A DNA stretch of 64,000 nucleotides from Diabrotica undecimpunctata (taxonomy: Eukaryota > Arthropoda > Insecta > Coleoptera > Chrysomelidae): contig NC_092811.1 of NCBI RefSeq assembly GCF_040954645.1, positions 83,213,063 through 83,277,062 of the forward strand. The letters are read 5' to 3'. Within the stretch, counting starts at the first letter, position 1, and every line of letters begins with the position of its first letter. The position numbers and the translations under genes are program-made. The notes beneath the pieces are model-generated. The model did no database searches. It was given only the letters and a program-made list of their open reading frames with translations, and was not told where the DNA came from. This document shows positions 56,655 through 64,000 of this stretch, one piece after another.

Positions 56655-57178
56655 TTTTCTCACTCTCATTCATTTCAATTATTTTTCATTTTCAATCACT
56701 ACTTCTCGAACTGATTCTGGCATCTGAGGTCCACTAAACCATTTGAATTTATATGTTTCATCTTCAAACTCCCAACCATGTTCTTCAACAATCAATTCTG
56801 TTGGTACTTTTTTACGAGCATTTGTCCAAATATTTGAAATATAATGAGCTCGCAGTAGATGTTGGTGTAACTCATCTTGACATGGTGGTAAGCTTGAAGC
56901 ATCGAAATTTTTCAGTTTTTTTTTAAGGTTCGTTCACATCATGCAACTTATACTGCCGGTTAAATAGTGAAAATCTTACATCGTTTACTTTTCTTTTTGG
57001 AATTGTTCTCGTCAGTCCTGTTCCATATAAGTGACATACGAAAGTTTCTAAGGTTTCAAAAACTTCATTACAATCGAAGTCAGTTTCACCAAGTTGAATA
57101 AGAGCATCTTGGTACTTATTACATTTAGCGCATGCGTCTCGAATTACTGATCTAAATGAACGCGCATCATTATTATTT
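56655..57178 (-). pseudogene. uncharacterised transposon-associated protein fragment
   Basis: Minus strand pieces: ARSFRSVIRDACAKCNKYQD, DFDCNEVFETLETFVCHLYG and TGLTRTIPKRKVNDVRFSLF, then (next frame) SSLPPCQDELHQHLLRAHYI, NIWTNARKKVP and WFSGPQMPESV. I recall an 'LPPc...L..H..Ra.Y....W' block followed by a 'GW...WF.gp.mPe' block from uncharacterised proteins widespread in metazoan genomes and associated with repeats. Here the protein is truncated and frame-broken. Function unknown. Confidence 0.5.
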
Positions 57179-57203
57179 TAATATTTTAAAATAATAATGA
57201 TGC
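57164..57203. repeat. 17-bp perfect hairpin
   Basis: GCATCATTATTATTTTA and its exact inverse around a 6-nt loop, at the broken 5' end of the coding remnant. Confidence 0.8.
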
Positions 57204-58723
57204 AACATTCCAAACAGTCCAAACAGAATTTGTAAAATTATAATTAACTAATGAAAAAAAATTCAATCAATTTGAAAGGTAAAAAAAATATTGAAAATAT
57301 CTACAAAGTAAATTTCAAAACTTAAAAAATTGATAATTCCACTATTAAATTGATTTTTATTAATAATTATTTGTAAAATGTTAAAGGAATTCTACAAATT
57401 GAATTTTATCTATTGATAAATAGAAATAATATATTTTGTATTTGATTATTAATGTAATAATAAATCAAATTTTTCTTATATCTGAACAATCATTATTTAT
57501 GCAACATAAATTTAAAAACCTTTTTATTGTAATAAAAATAAGTAAAATTACTATTTGTTATACCAAAAATATTTAATAATTACCATTATAAAATTACTTT
57601 AATTTAATAAAATATCAAATATCAAACATTTATTCAATTAAAAATTCATTCGTAAAATATTTATATTTAAGAAAAAAATGTGATTTGTAAAGTAAATATG
57701 ACTTTAGTTTGGAAAAAAAAACATTATCATAATATCATTTTAATACTACAAAATATTCTATAAAAGATTCAGCCGATGACGTAGAGTTTTATCAAATTTT
57801 TAGAAAAGTTTTTCTAAATTTTTTTTCTTATCGGAAAAATCGTTTGAAAATTTTTGGAAAAAAATCATGGTATAACTTACAGAAAATCGAAAGGATTCTA
57901 CAAATTAGATTTTACCTCAAAAAATTACGAAAATTTTCATTTACGGAAATTTTTTTGGAAAATTTTGAGGAAAACTCTACTTGACGCTTCTCAGAATAGT
58001 AACAGTTGAAAATTGTTACCGAGACCTAAAATGCGCAGGCAAGTGGTACATTTGACCCCGTTTTGTGGCTCTCTGTACCAACCCAGCTGTCCGCCCTTTT
58101 GGATTTAAAGTTTTTAGGGGCTAAATAATGAGCCATGAAAATGGCGGACATATTCTTATCGTTAATTTTTCCCCAAAAAATTGCAATTTCACCCCTGTCC
58201 GCCACACCTTATGTATCTACTCTCGCGTCCGCCCTTTGGGATTTCGTCTAGTTATACCAAGATCTTACTCTGGGCAAATTTTCAGCCATATTATCGATCG
58301 TTAATTTTTCCGAAAAAAATGACAACTTTATCCCTGTATAGCCACTTCCTGTACCACGAGGGACGTCCGCCTGTAAGGCAAAGTCTTAACCCAGTTACAA
58401 TGAATATATTCCAATAGAGAAATGTCATATTACTGATCAGTTCAAAATTTCGGCTCTATCTCTTGGACTATAAGGAAGCGATAAGTGGTTTGACAGCATA
58501 ATAACTGCTTGTTTAGTCTAGTTTTTTCAGTGATTCTAGGCAACCTATTTGGGTGGAGTTTTGACTTGTTCTTGAATGAGTTCCGAATCCAGCAGCCCGC
58601 TGAATTATTGGATTTTTATAATATAATTATTTGACAACCTTTTGTTGGCCAACCACCTAGAGCGGAGTTAAGCCGAAATACATTGATTTCGTATGTTCCG
58701 TTTTAAATTCGTTCAATCTGTAT

Positions 58724-59066
58724 ATGAGGCTATGAGTGCAATAACGGACTAACCCCAATATTAGTAAGTGTTAGAAAATGGGTTTGAAAAAAAAGTGAAA
58801 ATTAGGAGATCAACTATAACCTTGTTTAAGAATATTTTTTGTTTTGAATGAATGGAAGTATGTTATATATATTACTTGTTTAATACATTTTGATAATAAA
58901 TTTTGGATAAATACCTATATACGATTTTTTAATGTGGGTTGGTCCACTTTGCATTTAAAATATTTTTAGTTAGTGAATGGGTTATCCCACAAAATAATAC
59001 ACTCAATATTACATCAAAGACTTTATTACCACAGAGTGTGTAAAAAAACATCAGAAGTTAGAATGT
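58724..59066. other. non-coding stretch
   Basis: No feature recognised. Confidence 0.4.
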
Positions 59067-59345
59067 CTAATCTTCTTCGTCGTCAAATGGGCCAATTAGT
59101 TCACCTCCGGCTGCTTGCGCTGAAGATCTCAGGTTTTTATAAAATTCATGGTGTATAGGGGGTATCAATTCCATTAACTGAAGAAGATCTTTTTTTAGCT
59201 TCGTTAATGGTATTACCATTTGGATACAGCAGTGGCAATTCCATTGTATTCTTGGAAACAGATTTCCTTTTATTAAGATCCACTGTTTCAAAATACACAT
59301 CTTCATTGTTCGAATACTTATATTAAATAGTGTAGTATCCTTGTA
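59067..59345 (-). pseudogene. Sola-like transposase C-terminal fragment, copy 3
   Basis: Minus strand. A frameshifted start reads LPLLYPNGNTINEAKK, then KKDLLQLMELIPPIHHEFYK and NL with an acidic tail and stop. The 'KK.DL..L...IPP..H.FY' ending matches the C-termini of the family represented by copies at 26415-28517 and 33126-35558. It is cut at its 5' side by the Gypsy LTR. Confidence 0.45.
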
Positions 59346-59533
59346 ATAATACGACAATTACGGTAAATAGTTTTATTTTACTAAAATACCCGCTAAAAGG
59401 GTGAGCACAAATGTTTATATTTTTACAGCAATTTTACAAGTGTCCTTTTTTTAGGTTGACAGCTGACGGTTGCCAGACAGCCGTCAGCTAACACCCTAAG
59501 GTCGGGTTCACACTGTCTAAGCTTACGACACTA
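59346..59533 (-). repeat. 3' LTR (partial definition) of the minus-strand Gypsy element
   Basis: On the minus strand it begins TGTAGTGTCGTAAGCTTAG after a purine tract GAGGGGAGGTAT and probably ends ATTATTACA near 59346. An inverted pair with arms GACAGCTGACGGTTG / CAGCCGTCAGCTAAC sits at about 59458-59491. The 5' LTR is not in the window, so the end is uncertain. Confidence 0.5.
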
Positions 59534-59545
59534 CAATACCTCCCC

Positions 59546-61714
59546 TCACAAATTCAAGCGCTGGGGTGGTTTAATATTACGCTTTGGTCGTTCACTTATA
59601 TTAACCTGACCCTTTTCAGTTGTAACTTCAGATGCAGTCTGAGGATAAGGATGATCAGCTAAACTTTCATTGATTTTAATTTCTTCCTGTCCCAGAGTCT
59701 CATTCGTTTGAGAATAGGGCTCGTTTATTGACTCGTTTAATAACAATTTTGGTTGGACATTCAAATGTATAGCACTAGGCCCCTGTTCGCCACTTGACCA
59801 CTTATTTTCAAGACCTTCCCTATAAACTTTTTCAACCTGATCCTCCACTACATCCGATTGATTCCGCCGAATTTGATTCAAATGCCTCTTCCAAATCAAA
59901 TTCTCATGAATCAGTTTACACAAATAAATCCTATCATTTAAAACTTCATCTATTACACTCTCTACCCATATTTTTCTATTTGGATTTCGATAGTCCCTGC
60001 ACCAAACTCTATCCCCCTCTACAAAACTATCTTCTCTTTTTCCTTTATAATTTAAAATTTGATTTTCAGCTTTTTCTTTTGATGAAACCCCTTTTAGAGA
60101 CAATAAATCTAAACGTTTACGTACCTTAGTTTTAAACATCATACTGCTAGGTGACATACCAGTAGTAGCATGTATCGAATTTCTATATGAAAATAAATAT
60201 CTGTAAATCAAAGTTTCCAGTTGCACATTTTTATTTTTTTCATCTGAAAGAGCTTTTTTTAATCCTAATTTAACCGATTTAACACAGTTTTCTGCAAACC
60301 CGTTAGTTGAGGGATGAGAGGGTGGAGATGTTACAAACTTAACTCCGTTATTACTCAAAAAATCAATAAAGTTTTCGGATGTAAATTGGGTCCCATTATC
60401 CGTTTCTACTATACGCGGTATACCAAAACGTGAAAAACATTCCCTAAATCTACTAATAGTATTTTCTGAATCAGGTGTGTTCATCACGAATACCTCTGGC
60501 CATTTAGTGTATGTGTCCACAATAATTAAAATTGTCTTTGTCCTAATGGGCCCTAGAAAATCAGCATGTATTTTTTCATAAATGTAGTGAGACTCCAGTG
60601 ACTTCATCAGCTTAGCCTTAGGCGGATCTGGCCGCAATTGGCAACAAACTTTACAATTATTGACCTGCTGCTCAATCTCGTTATCTAGCGATGGCCACCA
60701 GAAATAGGAACGGGCGCTGGACTTCATCTTCGTCATACCTTCATGATTACTGTGTAATTCTTTAAGTAACTGCCCTCTCAGTGCAACAGGATTTACCGCG
60801 CGATACCTCCACATTATAATTACTTGCTCAATAAAAAGCTCCTGCCTCCTAGCTATAAATGGTTTCAATAGTTCATTTTCTGTATGCTTCGGAAATCCAT
60901 ATCTAATAAAATTGAACACTTTGCCCAAAATTGGATCTTTTCTTGATTCTGATCTCAGTTTTATTGAATCTATAGGTATTAAACTCTCAACCATGTTTAA
61001 ATAATCATATTCAGGCTCATCATTTTCATAGTCATCCTGTAAAGGCAATCGTGACAACGCATCTGCTCTTGAGTTATCCACTCCTCTGATAAACCTAAAA
61101 GTGTAATCAAAACCAGCTAGAAATAAAGACCATCTTTGAATTCGACCCGCCGCCATTTTCGGTAGGCTTTTATATTCACCAAAGATCGATTTCAATGGTT
61201 TGTGATCACTTAATATTTCGAACTTCCGTCCCGCCAAATATTGGTACAATTTAGATACCGACCAGTAGACAGCCAGAGCCTCCTTCATAATTTGAGAATA
61301 ATTTCGCTCTGCTTTGTTTAATACCCTCGAGATATAGCATATAGGCCTCTCACTCCCATCTGGTAAAACATGAGACAGAACTCCTCCGATTCCATAATCA
61401 CTCGCATCACACGCTAAACGAATTGGTTTATCTGGGTCATAATGTACTAAAATCTTTTGTGAAGCTAACTCAGTCTTTGCATATTGAAAAGCATTTTCAC
61501 ATTGTTTTGTCCATTTAAATTTTTTCATTTTCCCTACTAACTCATATAAGGGTTTTAATTTCCCTTGTAAATTTTCACAAAAACGAGAATAATAATTTAT
61601 CATTCCCGCGAAAGCCCTAACCTCTGTAATATTTTTGGGTCTAGGAGCACTTATGATTGCCCTTACCTTTTCTTCGTCTTTTTCCAACCCATTTTGTGAT
61701 ATTTTGTATCCCAA
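59546..61714 (-). CDS. Gypsy pol: RT thumb, RNase H, integrase (open frame)
   Basis: 722 codons without a stop. From the N-terminus: RT end YKISQNGLEKDEEKVRAI and RPKNITEVRAFAGMINYYSR; RNase H-like ACDASDYGIGGVLSHVLPDG, ISRVLNKAERNYSQIMKEAL, LSDHKPLKSIFG, VDNSRADALSRLP; integrase zinc-binding HSNHEGMTKMKSSARSYFWW and NCKVCCQ; catalytic Asp in IHADFLGPIRTK, Asp in IVETDNGTQFTS, Glu in NGFAENCVKSVKLGL; C-terminal WCRDYRNPNRKIWVESVI. It resembles K02A2.6-like Gypsy polyproteins of insects. It is a 3' part of one pol frame, separated from 62136-62975 by a MITE and a one-base slip in an A-run, and probably inactive as a whole. Confidence 0.85.
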   Translation of the reverse strand: MGYKISQNGLEKDEEKVRAIISAPRPKNITEVRAFAGMINYYSRFCENLQGKLKPLYELVGKMKKFKWTKQCENAFQYAKTELASQKILVHYDPDKPIRLACDASDYGIGGVLSHVLPDGSERPICYISRVLNKAERNYSQIMKEALAVYWSVSKLYQYLAGRKFEILSDHKPLKSIFGEYKSLPKMAAGRIQRWSLFLAGFDYTFRFIRGVDNSRADALSRLPLQDDYENDEPEYDYLNMVESLIPIDSIKLRSESRKDPILGKVFNFIRYGFPKHTENELLKPFIARRQELFIEQVIIMWRYRAVNPVALRGQLLKELHSNHEGMTKMKSSARSYFWWPSLDNEIEQQVNNCKVCCQLRPDPPKAKLMKSLESHYIYEKIHADFLGPIRTKTILIIVDTYTKWPEVFVMNTPDSENTISRFRECFSRFGIPRIVETDNGTQFTSENFIDFLSNNGVKFVTSPPSHPSTNGFAENCVKSVKLGLKKALSDEKNKNVQLETLIYRYLFSYRNSIHATTGMSPSSMMFKTKVRKRLDLLSLKGVSSKEKAENQILNYKGKREDSFVEGDRVWCRDYRNPNRKIWVESVIDEVLNDRIYLCKLIHENLIWKRHLNQIRRNQSDVVEDQVEKVYREGLENKWSSGEQGPSAIHLNVQPKLLLNESINEPYSQTNETLGQEEIKINESLADHPYPQTASEVTTEKGQVNISERPKRNIKPPQRLNL

Positions 61715-61786
61715 ATAATAAATGTTTTCTTTGAAAAATTCGCATTTTTTTTTCGTTTAATCTAAACCCTGCTCTTTCTATACCCT

Positions 61787-62144
61787 GGCCGATGAAAACA
61801 TGGAATTCAAGGTCGCATGATCACTTAATGCAGGCATCGACAGGCGCTCGAAACTAGACCTTATGGGAAACTGTTTACACCGTCATTATTTGTGTTATGA
61901 TACTATAACTTAAATGTTTTATGTATCATGATTTGTGTTTCAGTTTCGCCGGCTGGTGAATTTTGTGAAAATGTTTAAAAATAATGTACATCAATAACCT
62001 CTAAAAAACGGTATAAATATATTATAGCAACATTGTTAGTTCGTTTTTGTTGAGCGGTGTAAACGTGGGAAAAGTGATAACATAGGAAGAGGAATATTTA
62101 AGAGTGCGTGCCATTCACATGATCATTCCATCTTTTCAGCGGCT
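61787..62144. mobile_element. MITE inside Gypsy RT
   Basis: The 354-bp insert 61789-62142 has imperfect 18-bp ends CCGATGAAAACATGGAAT / ATTCCATCTTTTCAGCGG. It separates LKRL from AGFRLN, which are contiguous in Gypsy RT. Target duplication not clear. Confidence 0.6.
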
Positions 62145-62975
62145 CAACTTTAGTCGCTTTAACACCTCCTCCAAGTTTTCTAAATGCTCTCTATCGTCTT
62201 TCCCTGTTACTACTACATCGTCCAGAAAATTTACTGTACCCCGACACCGCTGCAAAACCTTTTCAATTACATTTTGAAAAATAGAACAGGCTGGCTTCGT
62301 GCCATAAGGTAACCGCTTTATTCTATATATACCTAGAGGTGTGCTCCAAGATAATAACTCACTAGTTGTATCATCTAGTACTAACTGGTTATAAGCATTG
62401 AGAAAATCGAGTTTTGAATATTTTTGTCCTCCTTGTAACTCGGCGAAAATGTCCTCAATACGGGGCAATGGATGGTTGAAATCTTTTAAATATTTATTTA
62501 CTGTGATTTTATAGTTAGCGCAAACACGAATATCTTTGCCATTAGGTTTCATAACTGGTACTAATGGTGTTCCCCACAGAGAATTATCTGCCCGTTCAAT
62601 AGCACCCTCTGACTCGAACCTCTTTAGTTCCACCTCCACCTTTTCCCGAAAAGCAAATGGTAAGGGATGAGGTTTGTGGAAAACTGGTTTTACATTTTCA
62701 TCTATTTCTAAAGTAACTTTTTCCCCATTGTACCTACCCAACTCCCTTTGAAACAGCTTTGAATATTTTGACAATATTTTATCCAATTCATTGTTTTTAT
62801 TTTGAATAGCTAGGTCATTAATTGTTATTTTGGAATTTTTTAAAGACATGTTAAATTTACTAATTATATCGCGACCTAACAACATTTTAGTAGCTTTCTT
62901 GACTATTGTAAAATTACAAATTTTTGAAACATTCTGTATAGAAATTTTTACAGTAATTTTCCCTTCTGGATTCAC
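62136..62975 (-). pseudogene. Gypsy pol: protease end and RT fingers/palm
   Basis: 279-codon frame, N-terminally incomplete. It reads the protease end (KATKMLLGRDIISKFNMSL), the RT entry KPHPLPFAFREKVEVELKRF, GTPLVPVMKPNGKDIRVCAN, YSKLDFLNAYNQLVLDD, RLPYGTKPACSIFQ and the catalytic motif as NFLDDVVVTG. It is stopped by the MITE at 62142. The frame continues upstream to about 63110 in decayed form, where the satellite array begins. Confidence 0.8.
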
Positions 62976-63176
62976 AATTTCTCCAGAGTAAAAACTACAA
63001 CTGGAATATACAGTGGCTTTATAAAATTAACTTGTTGAATGTCTGTTAAGTTGTACAATGAAAGTATATTCTCATTTTCTTCCTCTTCCACCAAATGATT
63101 CTGCTCTAAATTAAATTAAATGGCCAAATATATGGCCAAGGAGGACAAATTCGTTAAACTTCCCGTGCTCGAATCG

Positions 63177-63241
63177 GTATCAATAAAGTGTTATGATCAT
63201 TTCGGCCTAGCCCAGCCTCATCAGACACTTTGGGCTGATAC
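63177..63241 (-). ncRNA. type I hammerhead ribozyme, copy 1
   Basis: Minus-strand reading: outer stem I GTATCA, internal loop GCCC, inner stem I AAAGTGT, core CTGATGA, stem II GGCT with loop GGGCTA and GGCC, core GAAA, stem III TG-AT-CA (closed by A15.1-U16.1), cleavage-site A, inner stem I ACACTTT, internal loop AT, outer stem I TGATAC. All core positions match the consensus and both stem I helices are perfect (7 and 6 bp). Predicted cleavage lies between 63192 and 63191 (minus strand). The 3-bp stem III with a 2-nt loop is too small to be stable alone, but ATGATCAT is self-complementary, which suits dimeric action. Activity is untested. Confidence 0.8.
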
Positions 63242-63500
63242 AAATTCAAACTCGGAAAGTCCAACGAATGTCTCCCAAAACTTCACTACAACAGTAGTTA
63301 GCTACAAAGGCGCCACCTGCTTTGGCGGCCGTGAACGAAAACGATATGATAATATCGTTTTCTGTATCCTCTGCGCTATGCGAAATGTGTAAAAGATATA
63401 ATCTTTTAGCGAAAGCCGCTATCGGTTTATTAAATTAAATTAAATGGCCAAATATATGGCCTAGGAGGACAAATTCGTTAAACTTCCCGTGCTCGAATCG

Positions 63501-63565
63501 GTATCAATAAAGTGTTATGATCATTTCGGCCTAGCCCAGCCTCATCAGAGACTTTGGGCTGATAC
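63501..63565 (-). ncRNA. hammerhead ribozyme, copy 2 (stem I mismatch)
   Basis: Same layout as copy 1, with one base change at 63550 that puts a C-C mismatch in the inner stem I, two pairs from the core. The core itself is intact. Probably less active. Confidence 0.75.
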
Positions 63566-63824
63566 AAATTCAAACTCGGAAAGTCCAACGAATGTCTCCC
63601 AAAACTTCACTACAACAGTAGTTAGCTACAAAGGCGCCACCTGCTTTGGCGGCCGTGAACGAAAACGATATGATAATATCGTTTTCTGTATCCTCTGCGC
63701 TATGCGAAATGTGTAAAAGATATAATCTTTTAGCGAAAGCCGCTATCGCTTTATTAAATTAAATTAAATGGCCAAATGTATGGCCTAGGAGGACAAATTC
63801 GTTAAACTTCCCGTGCTCGAATCG

Positions 63825-63889
63825 GTATCAATAAAGTGTTATGATCATTTCGGCCTAGCCCAGCCTCATCAGACACTTTGGGCTGATAC
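63825..63889 (-). ncRNA. type I hammerhead ribozyme, copy 3
   Basis: Core and stems identical to copy 1. Confidence 0.8.
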
Positions 63890-64000
63890 AAATTCAAACT
63901 CGAAAAGTCCAACGAATGTCTCCCAAAACTTCACTACAACAGTAGTTAGCTACAAAGGCGCCACCTGCTTTGGCGGCCGTGAACGAAAACGATATGATAA

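Larger units (their letters stand above)
55774..58723. mobile_element. 2.95-kb element with very long inverted repeats
   Basis: Outer arms (ATACAGATTGAACCAATTTA and onward, 33 bp) at 55774-55806 and 58691-58723. Inner arms of about 600 bp, 55955-56603 against about 57885-58469, are highly similar inverses. The centre holds a minus-strand coding remnant. Long foldback structures of this type are seen in several DNA transposon groups; I cannot name the superfamily. Confidence 0.75.
63110..64000. repeat. 324-bp satellite array (2.75 copies, runs off the window)
   Basis: The unit repeats with an exact 324-bp period (matching positions 63121, 63445, 63769), and copies differ at only a few bases. 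The array abuts the Gypsy protease region at about 63110. Each unit holds a hammerhead ribozyme on the minus strand and further hairpins: GAAAACGATA..TATCGTTTTC, AAAAGATATAATCTTTT and AGCGAAAGCCGCT. The 75-90-codon plus-strand frames across the units are repeat artefacts and are not annotated as genes. Confidence 0.9.

Noticed and set aside
59794..60129. 111-codon plus-strand frame within Gypsy pol
   Set aside because: Antisense of the integrase C-terminal region.
63120..63716. Repeated 75-90-codon plus-strand frames in the satellite
   Set aside because: They recur only because the unit repeats and copies share the sequence. There is no known domain, and the opposite strand carries the ribozyme structure.
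63110..64000. CRISPR-like tandem array
   Set aside because: Units are 324 bp with no spacers and the context is eukaryotic. It is satellite DNA.

Overview
The window looks like chromosomal DNA from a large, AT-rich, repeat-laden insect genome. A beetle, possibly a leaf beetle, is my inference. The evidence is interrupted genes with GT..AG introns, an animal-type mitochondrial LETMD1 gene, insect-type BEL/Pao and Gypsy retrotransposons, a MADF domain, pogo/Tigger, hAT, PIF/Harbinger, P-like and IS630-like DNA transposons, and long (TA)n tracts. No bacterial features, CRISPR array, rRNA or tRNA gene was seen.

Only two gene structures look like host genes. (1) LETMD1 on the minus strand has three exons (25594-24875, 23306-23141, 6210-6035). 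Together they give a 353-residue frame, and the last intron is about 17 kb and packed with nested transposons. (2) A plus-strand gene has a candidate acidic first exon (31970-32222) and two long exons (44815-46175, 49869-50903). They encode two zinc fingers, a Crypton-like tyrosine recombinase fold and a basic C-terminal domain. All splice phases agree and give an open frame of 882 residues, but the link from exon 1 to exon 2 across 12.6 kb is inference.

Layout. 0.9-5.4 kb: Gypsy protease remnant and a TA-flanked IS630-like element. 6.0-6.2 kb: last LETMD1 exon. 6.6-12 kb: BEL/Pao pol and env-like debris, a LINE tail and a Tigger element. 12.4-22.9 kb: a pogo-type inverted-repeat pair enclosing a pogo transposase, a hAT with 8-bp target duplication, an IS630-like gene remnant and a Gypsy element with two 420-bp LTRs. 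The 3' end of this Gypsy carries a TARG1/OARD1-like macro domain and a CCCH zinc finger. 23-25.6 kb: remaining LETMD1 exons. 26.4-28.6 kb and 32.35-36.09 kb: two copies of a widespread insect DDE-like family that I provisionally call Sola-like. The second is bounded by 32-bp inverted repeats and has a single in-frame stop. 30.36-31.45 kb: a P-like THAP element with a 7-bp target duplication. 36.2-44.6 kb: Gypsy RT scrap, a LINE interrupted by a Harbinger element, a BEL/Pao element and a second Harbinger carrying MADF and an RTE LINE. 47.2-49.5 kb: a LINE split by a second macro-domain fragment. 50.9-54.3 kb: a Gypsy element. 54.5-58.7 kb: two MITEs and a 2.95-kb element with very long inverted repeats. 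59.0-63.1 kb: Gypsy on the minus strand. 63.1-64.0 kb: a 324-bp satellite.

Most striking signal: each 324-bp satellite unit contains, on the minus strand, a complete type I hammerhead ribozyme consensus (CTGATGA, closed stem II, GAAA, very short palindromic stem III, stem I with an internal loop). This is what is expected of a retrozyme-like or Penelope-like self-cleaving repeat. Other leads are the macro-domain Gypsy lineage, the Crypton-like host gene, the delimited Sola-like transposon with an internal 77-bp-arm hairpin, and a duplicated flank inside the Gypsy element that implies recombination with a solo LTR. All assignments come from reading the sequence by eye; no database search was run.
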